Positions 1 through 12,200 of a stretch of DNA of 64,000 bases are shown here, piece after piece. The translations under genes and the position numbers were made by a program. Source of the DNA: Moniliella sp. 'wahieum' (lineage: Eukaryota; Basidiomycota; Moniliellomycetes; Moniliellales; Moniliellaceae); NCBI GenBank assembly GCA_003971905.1, contig RSEE01000016.1:248001-312000 (forward strand). Reading direction: 5' to 3'. Each line of letters begins with the position of its first letter. Position 1 is the first letter of the stretch. The notes under the pieces were generated by a model. It was not told the DNA's origin. It saw only the letters and a list, made by a program, of their open reading frames with translations, and did not search any database.

Positions 1-334
1 CCTGCACAGTATAGGTTTGCTAACCCCACCTGGGCCATATTCCGAATGGCGGAATTGGGCCACAGGATCACGTGATCGTAAATTGCGGCGCCGAGGCTGA
101 CGCAGACCGCGGGGTGGTGGGCTACTGGTTTGGGATTGGCGGCTTGCATGTCTTGGCAGGGCGGCTACACGGTCTTGGCATTTCTGGTTTACCGGGTTTA
201 CCTGCCGTGATAGACCCCACCGTCCGTTACAAACTTGGCGTGGTTGATGTCGGGACGATGGCCATGTCTTCGCCACCACCCTCTATCACCTCCACCCTCA
301 TCGCCTCCGCCAGCGTAACAGCTGTAAGGAGAGC

Positions 335-928
335 ATGCACATTCTCCTTGTTCTTTTGCTCCTGGCTGTTCACGTGCAGTTCGCGCTCGCCCTGCCCCAT
401 CTTGCACGCGCTGGCAGTGGTGGCAGCTCTGACGACGGCTCCTGTGCCACCGCCTGGTCCGACGTGGGTTTGATTGCCCCCGGTGCCCTCAGTCCTGGCA
501 CATGTGCTTGCTAGTATGTTGCTATTCATCGATAACCCCTTTCCCAGTACCGCTACTGACACGGCTGTTGCAGCTTCGACCAGGTGACGGCATATTGCTG
601 TCAGTACCTTGGAGGGCAGGAACAAACATCAACCTTTATCCGGGACAATACTACATTAACCTACACAACCTGCTCTCCATCGGGATCGTTTAGGACATGC
701 TGGCCTGCTTCAACACAGCTACGGCTCAGCATTGTGGGGACTCCCAACCCTGTATTCCCTACAGGACTGTGTAACTCGACTAATTCTGTCACGACCACCC
801 CAACTTCTTCTCTCAGTACTTCAGCATCCCCTCCTCTCCTTTTGCATGAAGCTTTCGTCCGAAGGAGGGATGCATGTGCGTTGCTTCTGGGTCTCCTCAT
901 TTCGCTTGGTCTAAGTTGGTTCTGGTGA
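335..928 (+). CDS. small secreted cysteine-containing protein, possibly GPI-anchored
   Basis: Two exons (335-513 and 574-928) joined by a 60-nt intron with a GTATGT donor, a CTGAC branch-like site and a GCAG acceptor give an uninterrupted 177-residue protein. The N terminus MHILLVLLLLAVHVQFALA is a clear signal peptide. The mature part contains scattered cysteines, including a CC pair near residue 70, several N-x-T/S sequons and a Ser/Thr-rich stretch at about residues 130-150. The last ~18 residues (ACALLLGLLISLGLSWFW) are hydrophobic and follow an RRRD cluster, which fits a GPI-attachment signal or a C-terminal membrane anchor. I do not recognise a family. Seen: signal peptide, intron, tail. 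Inferred: a cell-surface or effector-like role. It is one of the few genes here with no frame break. Confidence 0.6.
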
Positions 929-3202
929 ATTCACTAGTATTTATCCCATTGAACCTAATTACTATTACCTTATCCAGCCTCAATGACACCTTACCCTGCT
1001 GGCATTTGTATCCTCTTTGTCTATTACATCCATTCTTGACTTCTACATCTTGCTTGGTACTCCCCAGAGCTCAGATGTGAGCTAGGATAGGAGCTTCCTG
1101 TATACCATACTCAAGTCAGGCCTAAGCAAGGTAGGCCAGTGGCAGACCCAGACTCAAATCCAGTTCAAGGCGGTTTGATGGCATGATCGGCCCAGAAGCC
1201 TGAGAAGGGCGCAAGAGAGACACTCCAATATTCATTCTCATTGAGCAATAAGGCCAAAGGGGAAAACAGGAAGAGCGAGATGCGAATTCGAAGTGAGAGA
1301 TCAAGTTGCGAAATACCAATATTTGCTTCTTGGCGCATCGTGCACTCATCATTGCGACATGTTGGGGCGGTCCAACTCGTCACGTTTACTTTCGCACATC
1401 CGCAGATATATGTCTCTCTTTCTCGCGTCTTCTCCGGTCACGGGCTCGAATTTCTTCCCCCAGCTGCCAGGATCACTCGCAGCACTGTCTATCACCAGGT
1501 CATCGAGTATACGCTGAGGGTAAGATGCTGATTGAAGTGGTCGAAAATGCTCCCAAGGATGATTGCGACTGCCCGTTCGATGCGGGCATTGAATGGCAAC
1601 CTGGAACAGAGAAACATTGACAACGCATTACGCGACTTGGAGGACATTATGATAGGTATACAGTTCCGATGGGCCTCCTGCCGACGTCCCCGAGAACCAT
1701 ATGTGGGCTTTGGCATCAGATGCACCTTTTGCACGAGATGGACGAGGATGAGCTGTGAGATCGATGAGATCTAATCTCTCCCTGCTATCACAATGAACAA
1801 AAACCTTAATAGTGGCGCTGCATATACCAGTGATTCCAACAAAACAGCCCAACCTTCGCTCCATGCCAGTACCACACACGCATATAACAACCTCTAAACC
1901 AAAAATACTCACCAGGCCTGATATAGTTGGCTCGGTGGTCCTCTTAATCTTGTTGGTAAAATGTGGGGAGTGTGTTATATAGACGTGTGGGGCGGAAAGA
2001 CCTTATTTTTGCTTCTCGGTGTCATGACATGCGGGCGCGCGATCGATGGTTCTGTACACATCCATCTTCCCATCTGCTGGTCCCTCAGGGCCTGAGCCTC
2101 AGGCCTCATCGATCATCTCTATACTGCACCCATGATGCCTCCCTCTCCACTGGCAGGATTTGATGCCCCTGAGAGGCCTGAGGCATCAGGTGCGCATGTG
2201 TGCTCCGGGGGTTTTTATAGTATTTTGCCGGAGAGCGGGGTGCGCAAAAGGCGTCGAGACCCCCCCATCCCTCGCGAAAACCTGTTGTGACATGTGATCA
2301 TCGATCATGCAGCCCAACAGAGGCACTGCAACTGGCAACAGAAGTGCGTTTTGGGCTGGCAAGAAAAAGAGGGGCGGTCAGGCTTCAGCCTGCTGCTATA
2401 TTACCATTGAATATTGACACTACGCCCATAGAGGGGGCAATCCATTTGGTGACAAAGGAAATATATGGCGTGGAAGAGACCGGTATAGAGAGAAAAATGA
2501 GAGGTGGCAGCGAGAAAAGGGGCCGCGAAAGAGGCATATGTGCAACGGAGTGCACTCTGATGCCTCGCTGTTCTCCCCATTAAAACTATCAGCCTGGGTT
2601 GCTGACGTGGCAAGGTGTAACCTCAATTGAACTTCAGCAAGAGAGACTCCTTGGCCCGCCGCGGCTAGGTTATACACTCCATGCCGCCACACCTCTACTG
2701 CCAGTGTGGTGTTACGCCTTTTTCGAGCGTTTGGTGCCGAGGGTCATCGGCATGCCGTCCGCGCACGAGAGTAGGAACAACACCCAGCTTCGGCACCCGA
2801 AACCTCTGCCAGAGCGCGCAGGGACGGTGGGATGTGCGCTGGCCCTATAAGCACTGGTTAATTACCGGTTAGTAACCGGCTATAGCCAGACCAACACAGG
2901 CAGGGCTTTGCGCAGCCTCGCACAGGGGCGGTCGTGGTGAGTGGTGGCGCAGCGGGAAACACTGCCCTGTGCCTATCTGTGGCGCGCGATTCTTGTAAGT
3001 CAATATAGGTGCAAAACGGGCGTTGGCGTCTTCCCACGTCCCAACCCCTGACGCGTATAACTCTTCCCCCATCGATCTCTTGGTCAATCCTCTTCTCTTC
3101 CCCCCCACATCTACCCCCCCATTCCCCATCCCCCATTCCCCATCCCCTATCACGCCCCCACGACCCTACACGACTCACGTTCACGAACCCCCCCATCTCA
3201 TC
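929..3202. other. intergenic region with no gene I can support
   Basis: About 2.3 kb between the small secreted protein gene and the giant repeat gene. Short ORFs occur on both strands (around 1240-1770 and 2287-2583), but none shows a recognisable domain, consistent codon use or a convincing intron. The last ~150 bases before position 3200 are strongly C/T-rich on the plus strand, with runs of C separated by ATT and TCC, as is common in fungal promoters. A 15-base palindrome lies at 2865-2879. Confidence 0.6.
2865..2879. promoter_or_regulatory. palindrome ccggttagtaaccgg upstream of giant gene
   Basis: Perfect inverted repeat CCGGTTA-G-TAACCGG, about 320 bases upstream of the giant gene start. 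It could be a dimeric transcription-factor site. This rests on symmetry alone; no factor is assigned. Confidence 0.3.
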
Positions 3203-6200
3203 ATGTCTGCCCCGGTTAAGCACGCACCCGAGCCCGACCCGGACGCCCATGCCCCCTCCTCCCCCCTGGCCCCAACTCCGGGGCCTGAGGAGGACGCCCC
3301 TCCCATGGACCTCTCCATGGAAAAGATTGGTGATGCGGCTGTCTCCCCTGGCAGCCCCAAAGCCACCCCCCACAAGACCAAAGTGCGTGTGACGGGCACC
3401 CCCCAGCGCACCCCCGCTTCCCCCCGTCACCCGCCCGTCAGCGGGCGGACCCCAGGTCATCAGCGCACCCCCTCTGCTGGCCGCCGTCCGCTTACCGCTC
3501 CCACTCGAGCGTCCGCTGCGAAATCTGCCTTTGCCCAGGGCTCGACACCGGGTATATCCCATGGCCAGACAGAGGGCCGCCGCTCGTCGACAATGGGCCA
3601 TCATGCTAGCCACTCTTCCGGTTCTGGCACCAATGGCAACCCTCTCCATGTTTCCGCTCCACGCGCATCGGTTGTCACAGCGAGTGCGGTTCTTGCTACC
3701 GGCACCCCAGCACCCACGGCACGCAAGATCACCAGCTCCATCCCTTCCCACCGTGTCCAACGCAACACCACCAAGCCTGCCCGCGCCTCGGTACCTCCTG
3801 CCTCTGGCCCTGCAGCAGGTGCCGCTTTGACTTCTTCCCCAAAGAAAGACGAGTTGCAGGAAAAGTTGGACAAGGCATTGTTGGAATTGAGTGAGACCAA
3901 AAAGGCCCACCAAGCGGCCTTGGATGAATTGACCCGTCAACACCGTGAGGATTTAGCCCGCACCCGTGCCACTTCCGAGGAGCTGGAGGCAGCCAAAAAG
4001 GCGATCCAAGAAGGCAAGTCAGCTCATGCTCAGGCCGTGAAAGACTTGACCGAAGCCCAAGCCGTTCACCTGCATCAGGTGCAGGAGGAGCAAGCCCAAG
4101 CCTTTCAACTTCTCACAGCAGAAAAGGAGCAGATTGCTGAGCGCTCTAAGGCGGTGGAAGAGAATTTGCAGCAGGCCAAAAACGAGTGTTTGGCCCTGCA
4201 AACTGATCGGGAAACTCAACTCGCTTTGTTGAAAGAAGCTCACGAGGCTCAATTGGCTGCCCTGAAGGCTGCTCATGCCGAGTCTTTGGCTGGGCGCGAG
4301 GAGGAAATCGCATCCCTCCGTAAAGAGCTGGAGGTTGTACAGCAAGCGCAGGAACAGTCTAGCAGCGCTGTGGAGGAGCTCAAGAAACTCACTGCTGCCT
4401 ACGCTCAAGAGGAAAAGCAGGTTCAAGCAGCGCAGCAAGCGCTACTTGTTGCTGAAGAGGGAAAGAGAAAGAGCGACACCCTTCTGCTTGAGATGCAGGG
4501 TAACGTTCAAACTCTGGAGGCTCAACACGAAGAGCAGCTCTCTGAGACGACCCGCCGTCTCGAGAAGGAGCTTACGACGGTGAAGGAGGCTCTTGCAGAA
4601 GCCGAAAAGCAGCATCAACTGACCCTTGCTACTCTCACTGAGGAGAAGGGAAAGGTTGAAACCGTGTCGCGAGAGGGTGCCGAGTACAAGTCAACAGCTG
4701 AAACGGCCTCTCTTTCTCTGAAGGCTGCACAAAAGAGCTTGCCACGGTCCAAAAGTCTCACGCTGATGCACTTGCCAAGCTCACAAAGGAAAACGAGGAA
4801 AAGATCCGAACCCTTCTTGAGGGGAAGGACAAGGAAGTTAAGGAGGCAGCCCAAAAAGCTGAAGAACAGCTTCTGCTTGCCCAGGCTACTTTACGCTCCG
4901 CCCAAGAGGAACATGCCCTTACCGCATCCAAACTCGAGGAGGAGCATAAGGCTGTTCTTGCTGCACATGTAGAGCAGACGCAAAGCACCGCCAAGGCTGC
5001 CGCGGAAACAGCTGAAAAGGAACTCTTGTCGGCTAAGGATGCCCTCACCCAGGCCGAGAAGGAGTTTGATACTGCAAAATCCAAAATGGCGGTGGAACAC
5101 GAGGGTCAGATCAAGCTTCTAACTGAAACTCATGACAAGGCATTGAAAGAGGCACTTGCCAAAGGGGAAGCCGATGTTCATGCTGTTCAGGATGCCCTTA
5201 CCATGGCAGAAGAGAAGACCAAGCAACTTGGGCTCGAGTTACACAGCAAAGAGGAACAGATTCTGCGGTTGACGGAAGCGCAGGAAAACCACACTCTTGC
5301 CGCTCAGGAAGAGATCAAGTTGGCCAAGGAAGATGCGGCCTCGGTTCGAGCCGAATTGGATCATGCGCTGAAGGTCTCTGCCGGTCGAGCAGAGCAGATC
5401 ACGGCGCTCACCGCCCAGCTGGACCAGACTGCATCTAAAATTGCCGAGGCTGAACACGGCGAAGGCACTAGCTCAGGATGCGTTCGCCAAGGAATTGGAA
5501 GGCCTGCGGGACACCCTCACCAATGATCACCGGACGGCGCTGGAAGGGCAACGGAGCGAGATGTCTCGACTGCGCCTTGAAGTCGAAACCGCGGAGCGGG
5601 TTCATGCCAAGGCGCTTCAAGATGCTGAGGCTCAGCGCTCGACCGAAGCCGCAGCCGCCAAAGCCGACCATGACCACGTTCTTCGTCAGCTGGAGGAGTC
5701 CCAACAACATTTGGCTATCGAGGAGACAAAGCGGGTTCAGGCTGAGAAAGACCATACCGCCCTTCTTGCTCAGCTGAAGGAGGTCAAGTCGACGTACTTA
5801 CCCCCCAGGAAAAGAAGGCACTCGAGGCCCGACTGGCTGCCATTGGTAAGGACCTTTCACAGGCACAGGCTGAGAAAAATAAGTCCGTGCAGGAGGCCGC
5901 TGAGCATATTGCTGCTCTTGAGAAGGCTCGGGATGAAGCCGCCGTCCAGGCGGCTGAGAAGCGCGCTCAAGATCAAGAGAATACCCGGCTGGTGGTATTG
6001 GAAAAGGAAAGGGCGTTTGCCGCTGAACTCAAGGAAAAGGATGCAGTCTTGACGGTATGTCCATTTCGCTTGTGCCCACCCCAAGGGCGAAGAACACTAA
6101 CAGGCGATACAGGCAACCAAAGAGCAACTGGCGGATGCATCACAGGAGCGGGACAGTGTCTTGGCCAAGCTTCTTGCGCGAGTGGAGCCAGTGGAGGTAA

Positions 6201-9200
6201 GCCGGGTACAATCTGACGACGACCCGGCCGACTTGGTGGAGCAGCATGCACGGCACGTGCGCGAGGTGGCTGCACTGACCAAGACCCACGACGCGCGGAT
6301 CACTGAGCTGCAACGGCTCCAAGCGGCGCATGAACAGAAGGAGGCGCTGGCGCAAAGCTCCATGCGGCGCTCGTCGGGCCACCTCCAACACCAACTCCCA
6401 TACCAAGCCCAGCAACGCAGGTGAGTGATTTGTCCAGCAGACGTGACGCGTGACGCGTCACCGTGGCTTGCCTCAACTTGAATACTGACGCGGATTTTGC
6501 ACCTTCCGCTTTTACCAGCACCAGAGTACCGACAAGAAAGATGAGCCCGTTGAGGACACAAGTGTGAAAGTTGCCTCTTTGGCTCATGCCCTGATCAAGA
6601 ACAATGCCGAGGCCGCAGAAGCATCCAAAAGCATCAACAGCCAAATTGAAGACAGGGAACTGAACATTGGGGCCGAACAGGCTACTGCCGCTACGGCCCA
6701 AGAGGCTAATGTTCAGGCTGCTCCCGTTCCTCCCAAGGATGTAAAGGCCGAGGAGAAGGCTGCTACGCCCAAGGAGGAGGTGAAGGTCGAGCCTGCTCCC
6801 GCTGCTCCCCAGGAGGAGGCCAAGGTCGAGGAGAAGGCCGCTGCCCCCAAGAAGCAGGTCAAGGTAGGGGAGAAAGCCGCTGCCCCCAAGGACGAGGTCA
6901 AGGTTGAGGCTGCCCCCGCTGCTCCCAAGGAGGTGAAGGCCGAGGAGAAGCCTGCTGCTCCCAAGGAGGAGGTCAAGGTTGAGGCTGCTCCCGCTGCCCC
7001 CAAGGAGGAGGTCAAGGTTGAGGCTGCCCCCGCTGCTCCCAAGGAGGTGAAGGCCGAGGAGAAGCCTGCTGCTCCCAAGGAGGAGGTCAAGGTTGAGGCT
7101 GCTCCCGCTGCCCCCAAGGAGGAGGTCAAGGTCGAGGAGAAGGCCGCTGCCCCCAAGGACGAGGCCAAGGTTGAGGCTGCCACCGCTGCTCCCAAGGAGG
7201 TGAAGGCCGAGGAGAAGCCTGCTGAGCCCAAGGAGGAGGTCAAGGTTGAGGCTGCCCCCGCTGCTCCCAAGGAGGCGAAGGCCGAGGAGAAGCCTGCTGC
7301 TCCCAAGGAGGAGGTCAAGGTTGAGGCTGCTCCCGCTGCCCCCAAGGAGGAGGTCAAGGTCGAGGAGAAGGCCGCTGCCCCCAAGGACGAGGCCAAGGTT
7401 GAGGCTTCCACCGCTGCTCCCAAGGAGGTGAAGGCCGAGGAGAAGCCTGCTGAGCCCAAGGAGGAGGTCAAGGTTGAGGCTGCCCCCGCTGCTCCCAAGG
7501 AGGCGAAGGCCGAGGAGAAGCCTGCTGCTCCCAAGGACGAGGCCAAGGTTGAGGCTGCCACCGCTGCTCCCAAGGAGGTGAAGGCCGAGGAGAAGCCTGC
7601 TGCTCCCAAGGAGGAGGTCAAGGTTGAGGCTGCCCCCGCTGCTCCCCAGGACGAGGCCAAGGTTGAGGCTGCCCCCTGCGCCCAAGGAGGTGAAGGCCGA
7701 GGAGAAGCCTGCTGCCCCCAAGGAGGAGGTCAAGGTTGAGGCTGCCCCCGCTGCCCCCAAGGAGGAGGTCAAGGTCGAAGCTGCACCCGCTGCCCCCAAG
7801 GAGGAGGTCAAGGTTGAGGCTGCCCCCGCTGCCCCCAAGGAGGAGGTTAAGGTTGAAGCTGCACCCTGCTCCCAAGGACGAGGCCAAGGTTGAGGCTGCC
7901 ACCGCTGCTCCCAAGGAGGTGAAGGCCGAGGAGAAGCCTGCTGCTCCCAAGGAGGAGGTCAAGGTTGAGGCTGCCCCCGCTGCTCCCCAGGACGAGGCCA
8001 AGGTTGAGGCTGCCCCCGCTGCGCCCAAGGAGGTGAAGGCCGAGGAGAAGCCTGCTGCTCCCAAGGAGGTGAAGGCCGAGGCGAAGCCTGCTGCTCCCAA
8101 GGAGGAGGTCAAGGTTGAGGCTGCCCCCGCTGCTCCCAAGGAGGTGACGGCCGAGGAGAAGCCTGCTGCTCCCAAGGAGGAGGTCAAGGTTGAGGCTGTC
8201 CCCGCTGCTCCCAAGGAGGTGAAGGCCGAGGAGAAGCCTGCTGCCCCCAAGGAGGAGGACAAGGTTGAGGCTGCCCCCGCTGCTCCCCAGGAGGAGGCCA
8301 AGGTTGACGCTGTCCCCCTCTCCCAAGGAGGTGGCCAAGCTCGAGGAGAAGGCCGCTGCTCCCAAGGACGAGGCCAAGGTTGAGGCTCCCCCCGCTGCGC
8401 CCAAGGAGGTGAAGGCCGAGGAGAAGCCTGCTGCTCCCAAGGATGAGGCCAAGGTTGAGGCTGTCCCCGCTGCTCCCAAGGAGGTGAAGGCCGAGGAGAA
8501 GCCTGCTGCCCCCAAGGAGGAGGACAAGGTTGAGGCTGCCCCCGCTGCCCCCAAGGAGGAGGTCAAGGTCGAAGCTGCACCCGCTGCCCCCAAGGAGGTG
8601 AAGGCCGAGGAGAAGCCTGCTGCTCCCAAGGAGGAGGTCAAGGTTGAGGCTGCCCCCGCTGCTCCCCAGGAGGAGGCCAAGGTTGAGGCTGTCCCCGCTG
8701 CTCCCAAGGAGGTGGCCAAGCTCGAGGAGAAGGCCCCTGCTCCCAAGGACGAGGCCAAGGTTGAGGCTCCCCCCGCTGCGCCCAAGGAGGTGAAGGCCGA
8801 GGAGAAGCCTGCTGCTCCCAAGGATGAGGTCAAGGTTGAGGCTGCTCCCGCTGCCCCCAAGGAGGAGGTCAAGGTCGAGGAGAAGGCCGCTGCCCCCAAG
8901 GACGAGGCCAAGGTTGAGGCTGCCACCGCTGCTCCCAAGGAGGTGAAGGCCGAGGAGAGCCTGCTGCTCCCAAGGACGAGGCCAAGGTTGAGGCTGCCCC
9001 CTGCGCCCAAGGAGGTGAAGGCCGAGGAGAAGCCTGCTGCCCCCAAGGAGGAGGTCAAGGTTGAGGCTGCTCCCGCTGCCCCCAAGGAGGAGGTCAAGGT
9101 CGAGGAGAAGGCCGCTGCTCCAAGGACGAGGCCAAGGTTGAGGCTCCCCCCGCTGCGCCCAAGGAGGTGAAGGCCGAGGAGAAGCCTGCTGCTCCCAAGG

Positions 9201-12200
9201 ATGAGGCCAAGGTTGAGGCTGCCCCCGCTGCTCCCAAGGAGGTGAAGGCCGAGGCGAAGCCTGCTGCTCCCAAGGAGGAGGTCAAGGTTGAGGCTGCCCC
9301 CGCTGCTCCCAAGGAGGTGACGGCCGAGGAGAAGCCTGCTGAGCCCAAGGAGGAGGTCAAGGTTGAGGCTGCCCCCGCTGCTCCCAAGGAGGCGAAGGTC
9401 GAGGAGAAGCCTGCTGCTCCCAAGGAGGAGGTCAAGGTTGAGGCTGCTCCCGCTGCCCCCAAGGAGGAGGTCAAGGTCGAGGAGAAGGCCGCTGCCCCCA
9501 AGGACGAGGCCAAGGTTGAGGCTGCCACCGCTGCTCCCAAGGAGGTGAAGGCCGAGGAGAAGCCTGCTGAGCCCAAGGAGGAGGTCAAGGTTGAGGCTGC
9601 CCCCTGCTCCCAAGGAGGCGAAGGCCGAGGAGAAGCCTGCTGCTCCCAAGGACGAGGCCAAGGTTGAGGCTGCCACCGCTGCTCCCAAGGAGGTGAAGGC
9701 CGAGGAGAAGCCTGCTGCTCCCAAGGAGGAGGTCAAGGTTGAGGCTGCCCCCGCTGCTCCCCAGGACGAGGCCAAGGTTGAGGCTGCCCCCGCTGCGCCC
9801 AAGGAGGTGAAGGCCGAGGAGAAGCCTGCTGCTCCCAAGGAGGAGGTCAAGGTTGAGGCTGTCCCCGCTGCTCCCAAGGAGGTGAAGGCCGAGGAGAAGC
9901 CTGCTGCCCCCAAGGAGGAGGACAAGGTTGAGGCTGCCCCCGCTGCTCCCCAGGAGGAGGCCAAGGTTGACGCTGTCCCCGCTGCTCCCAAGGAGGTGGC
10001 CAAGCTCGAGGAGAAGGCCGCTGCTCCCAAGGACGAGGCCAAGGTTGAGGCTCCCCCGCTGCGCCCAAGGAGGTGAAGGCCGAGGAGAAGCCTGCTGCTC
10101 CCAAGGATGAGGCCAAGGTTGAGGCTGCCCCCGCTGCTCCCAAGGAGGTGAAGGCCGAGGCGAAGCCTGCTGCTCCCAAGGAGGAGGTCAAGGTTGAGGC
10201 TGCCCCCGCTGCTCCCAAGGAGGTGACGGCCGAGGAGAAGCCTGCTGCTCCCAAGGAGGAGGTCAAGGTTGAGGCTGTCCCCGCTGCTCCCAAGGAGGTG
10301 AAGGCCGAGGAGAAGCCTGCTGCCCCCAAGGAGGAGGACAAGGTTGAGGCTGCCCCCGCTGCCCCCAAGGAGGAGGTCAAGGTCGAAGCTGCACCCGCTG
10401 CCCCCAAGGAGGTGAAGGCCGAGGAGAAGCCTGCTGCTCCCAAGGAGGAGGTCAAGGTTGAGGCTGCCCCCGCTGCTCCCCAGGAGGAGGCCAAGGTTGA
10501 GGCTGTCCCCGCTGCTCCCAAGGAGGTGGCCAAGCTCGAGGAGAAGGCCCCTGCTCCCAAGGACGAGGCCAAGGTTGAGGCTCCCCCCGCTGCGCCCAAG
10601 AAGGTGAAGGCCGAGGAGAAGCCTGCTGCTCCCAAGGAGGAGGTCAAGGTTGAGGCTGCCCCCGCTGCTCCCCAGGACGAGGCCAAGGTTGAGGCTGCCC
10701 CCGCTGCGCCCAAGGAGGTGAAGGCCGAGGAGAAGCCTGCTGCTCCCAAGGAGGAGGTCAAGGTTGAGGCTGTCCCCGCTGCTCCCAAGGAGGTGAAGGC
10801 CGAGGAGAAGCCTGCTGCCCCCAAGGAGGAGGACAAGGTTGAGGCTGCCCCCGCTGCTCCCCAGGAGGAGGCCAAGGTTGACGCTGTCCCCGCTGCTCCC
10901 AAGGAGGTGGCCAAGCTCGAGGAGAAGGCCGCTGCTCCCAAGGACGAGGCCAAGGTTGAGGCTCCCCCCGCTGCGCCCAAGGAGGTGAAGGCCGAGGAGA
11001 AGCCTGCTGCTCCCAAGGATGAGGCCAAGGTTGAGGCTGCCCCCGCTGCTCCCAAAGGTGAAGGCCGAGGCGAAGCCTGCTGCTCCCAAGGAGGAGGTCA
11101 AGGTTGAGGCTGCCCCCGCTGCTCCCAAGGAGGTGACGGCCGAGGAGAAGCCTGCTGCTCCCAAGGAGGAGGTCAAGGTTGAGGCTGTCCCCGCTGCTCC
11201 CAGGAGGTGAAGGCCGAGGAGAAGCCTGCTGCCCCAAGGAAGGACAAGGTTGAGGCTGCCCCCGCTGCCCCCAAGGAGGAGGTCAAGGTCGAAGCTGCAC
11301 CCGCTGCCCCCAAGGAGGTGAAGGCCGAGGAGAAGCCTGCTGCTCCCAAGGAGGAGGTCAAGGTTGAGGCTGCCCCCGCTGCTCCCCAGGAGGAGGCCAA
11401 GGTTGAGGCTGTCCCCGCTGCTCCCAAGGAGGTGGCCAAGCTCGAGGAGAAGGCCCCTGCTCCCAAGGACGAGGCCAAGGTTGAGGCTCCCCCCGCTGCG
11501 CCCAAGAAGGTGAAGGCCGAGGAGAAGCCTGCTGCTCCCAATGAGGTCAAGGTTGAGGCTGCTCCCGCTGCCCCCAAGGAGGAGGTCAAGGTCGAGGAGA
11601 AGGCCGCTGCCCCCAAGGACGAGGCCAAGGTTGAGGCTGCCACCGCTGCTCCAAGGAGGTGAAGGCCGAGGAGAAGCCTGCTGCTCCCAAGGACGAGGCC
11701 AAGGTTGAGGCTGCCCCCGCTGCGCCCAAGGAGGTGAAGGCCGAGGAGAAGCCTGCTGCCCCCAAGGAGGAGGTCAAGGTTGAGGCTGCTCCCGCTGCCC
11801 CCAAGGAGGAGGTCAAGGTCGAGGAGAAGGCCGCTGCCCCCAAGGACGAGGCCAAGGTTGAGGCTGCCACCGCTGCTCCCAAGGAGGTGAAGGCCGAGGA
11901 GAAGCCTGCTGCTCCCAAGGACGAGGCCAAGTTGAGGCTGCCCCCGCTGCGCCCAAGGAGGTGAGGGCCGAGGAGAAGCCTGCTGCCCCCAAGGAGGAGG
12001 TCACGGTTGAGGCTGTCCCCGCTGCTCCCCAGGAGGAGGCCAAGGTTGAGGCTGTCCTCGCTGCTCCCAAGGAGGTGGCCAAGCTCGAGGAGAAGGCCGC
12101 TGCTCCCAAGGACGAGGACAAGGTTGAGGCTGCCCCCGCTGCCCCCAAGGAGGAGGTCAAGGTCGAAGCTGCACCCGCTGCCCCCAAGGAGGTGAAGGCC

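Noticed and set aside
1241-1774. Overlapping plus-strand ORFs suggesting a gene at 1.2-1.8 kb
   Set aside because: A short helical stretch (ARSMRALNGNLEQRNIDNAL) looked protein-like, but frames do not connect and no family fits.
2287-2583. 98-residue plus-strand ORF
   Set aside because: No domain, signal or splice support. It lies in a stop-poor intergenic patch.
7847-11176. 1109-codon minus-strand ORF (GAAGFSSAFTSLGAAG-type repeats) and similar antisense ORFs over 6300-15830
   Set aside because: It is the reverse complement of the coding minisatellite. The biased repeat has few stop codons in any frame, while the plus-strand reading is continuous with the coiled coil and the TM segment.
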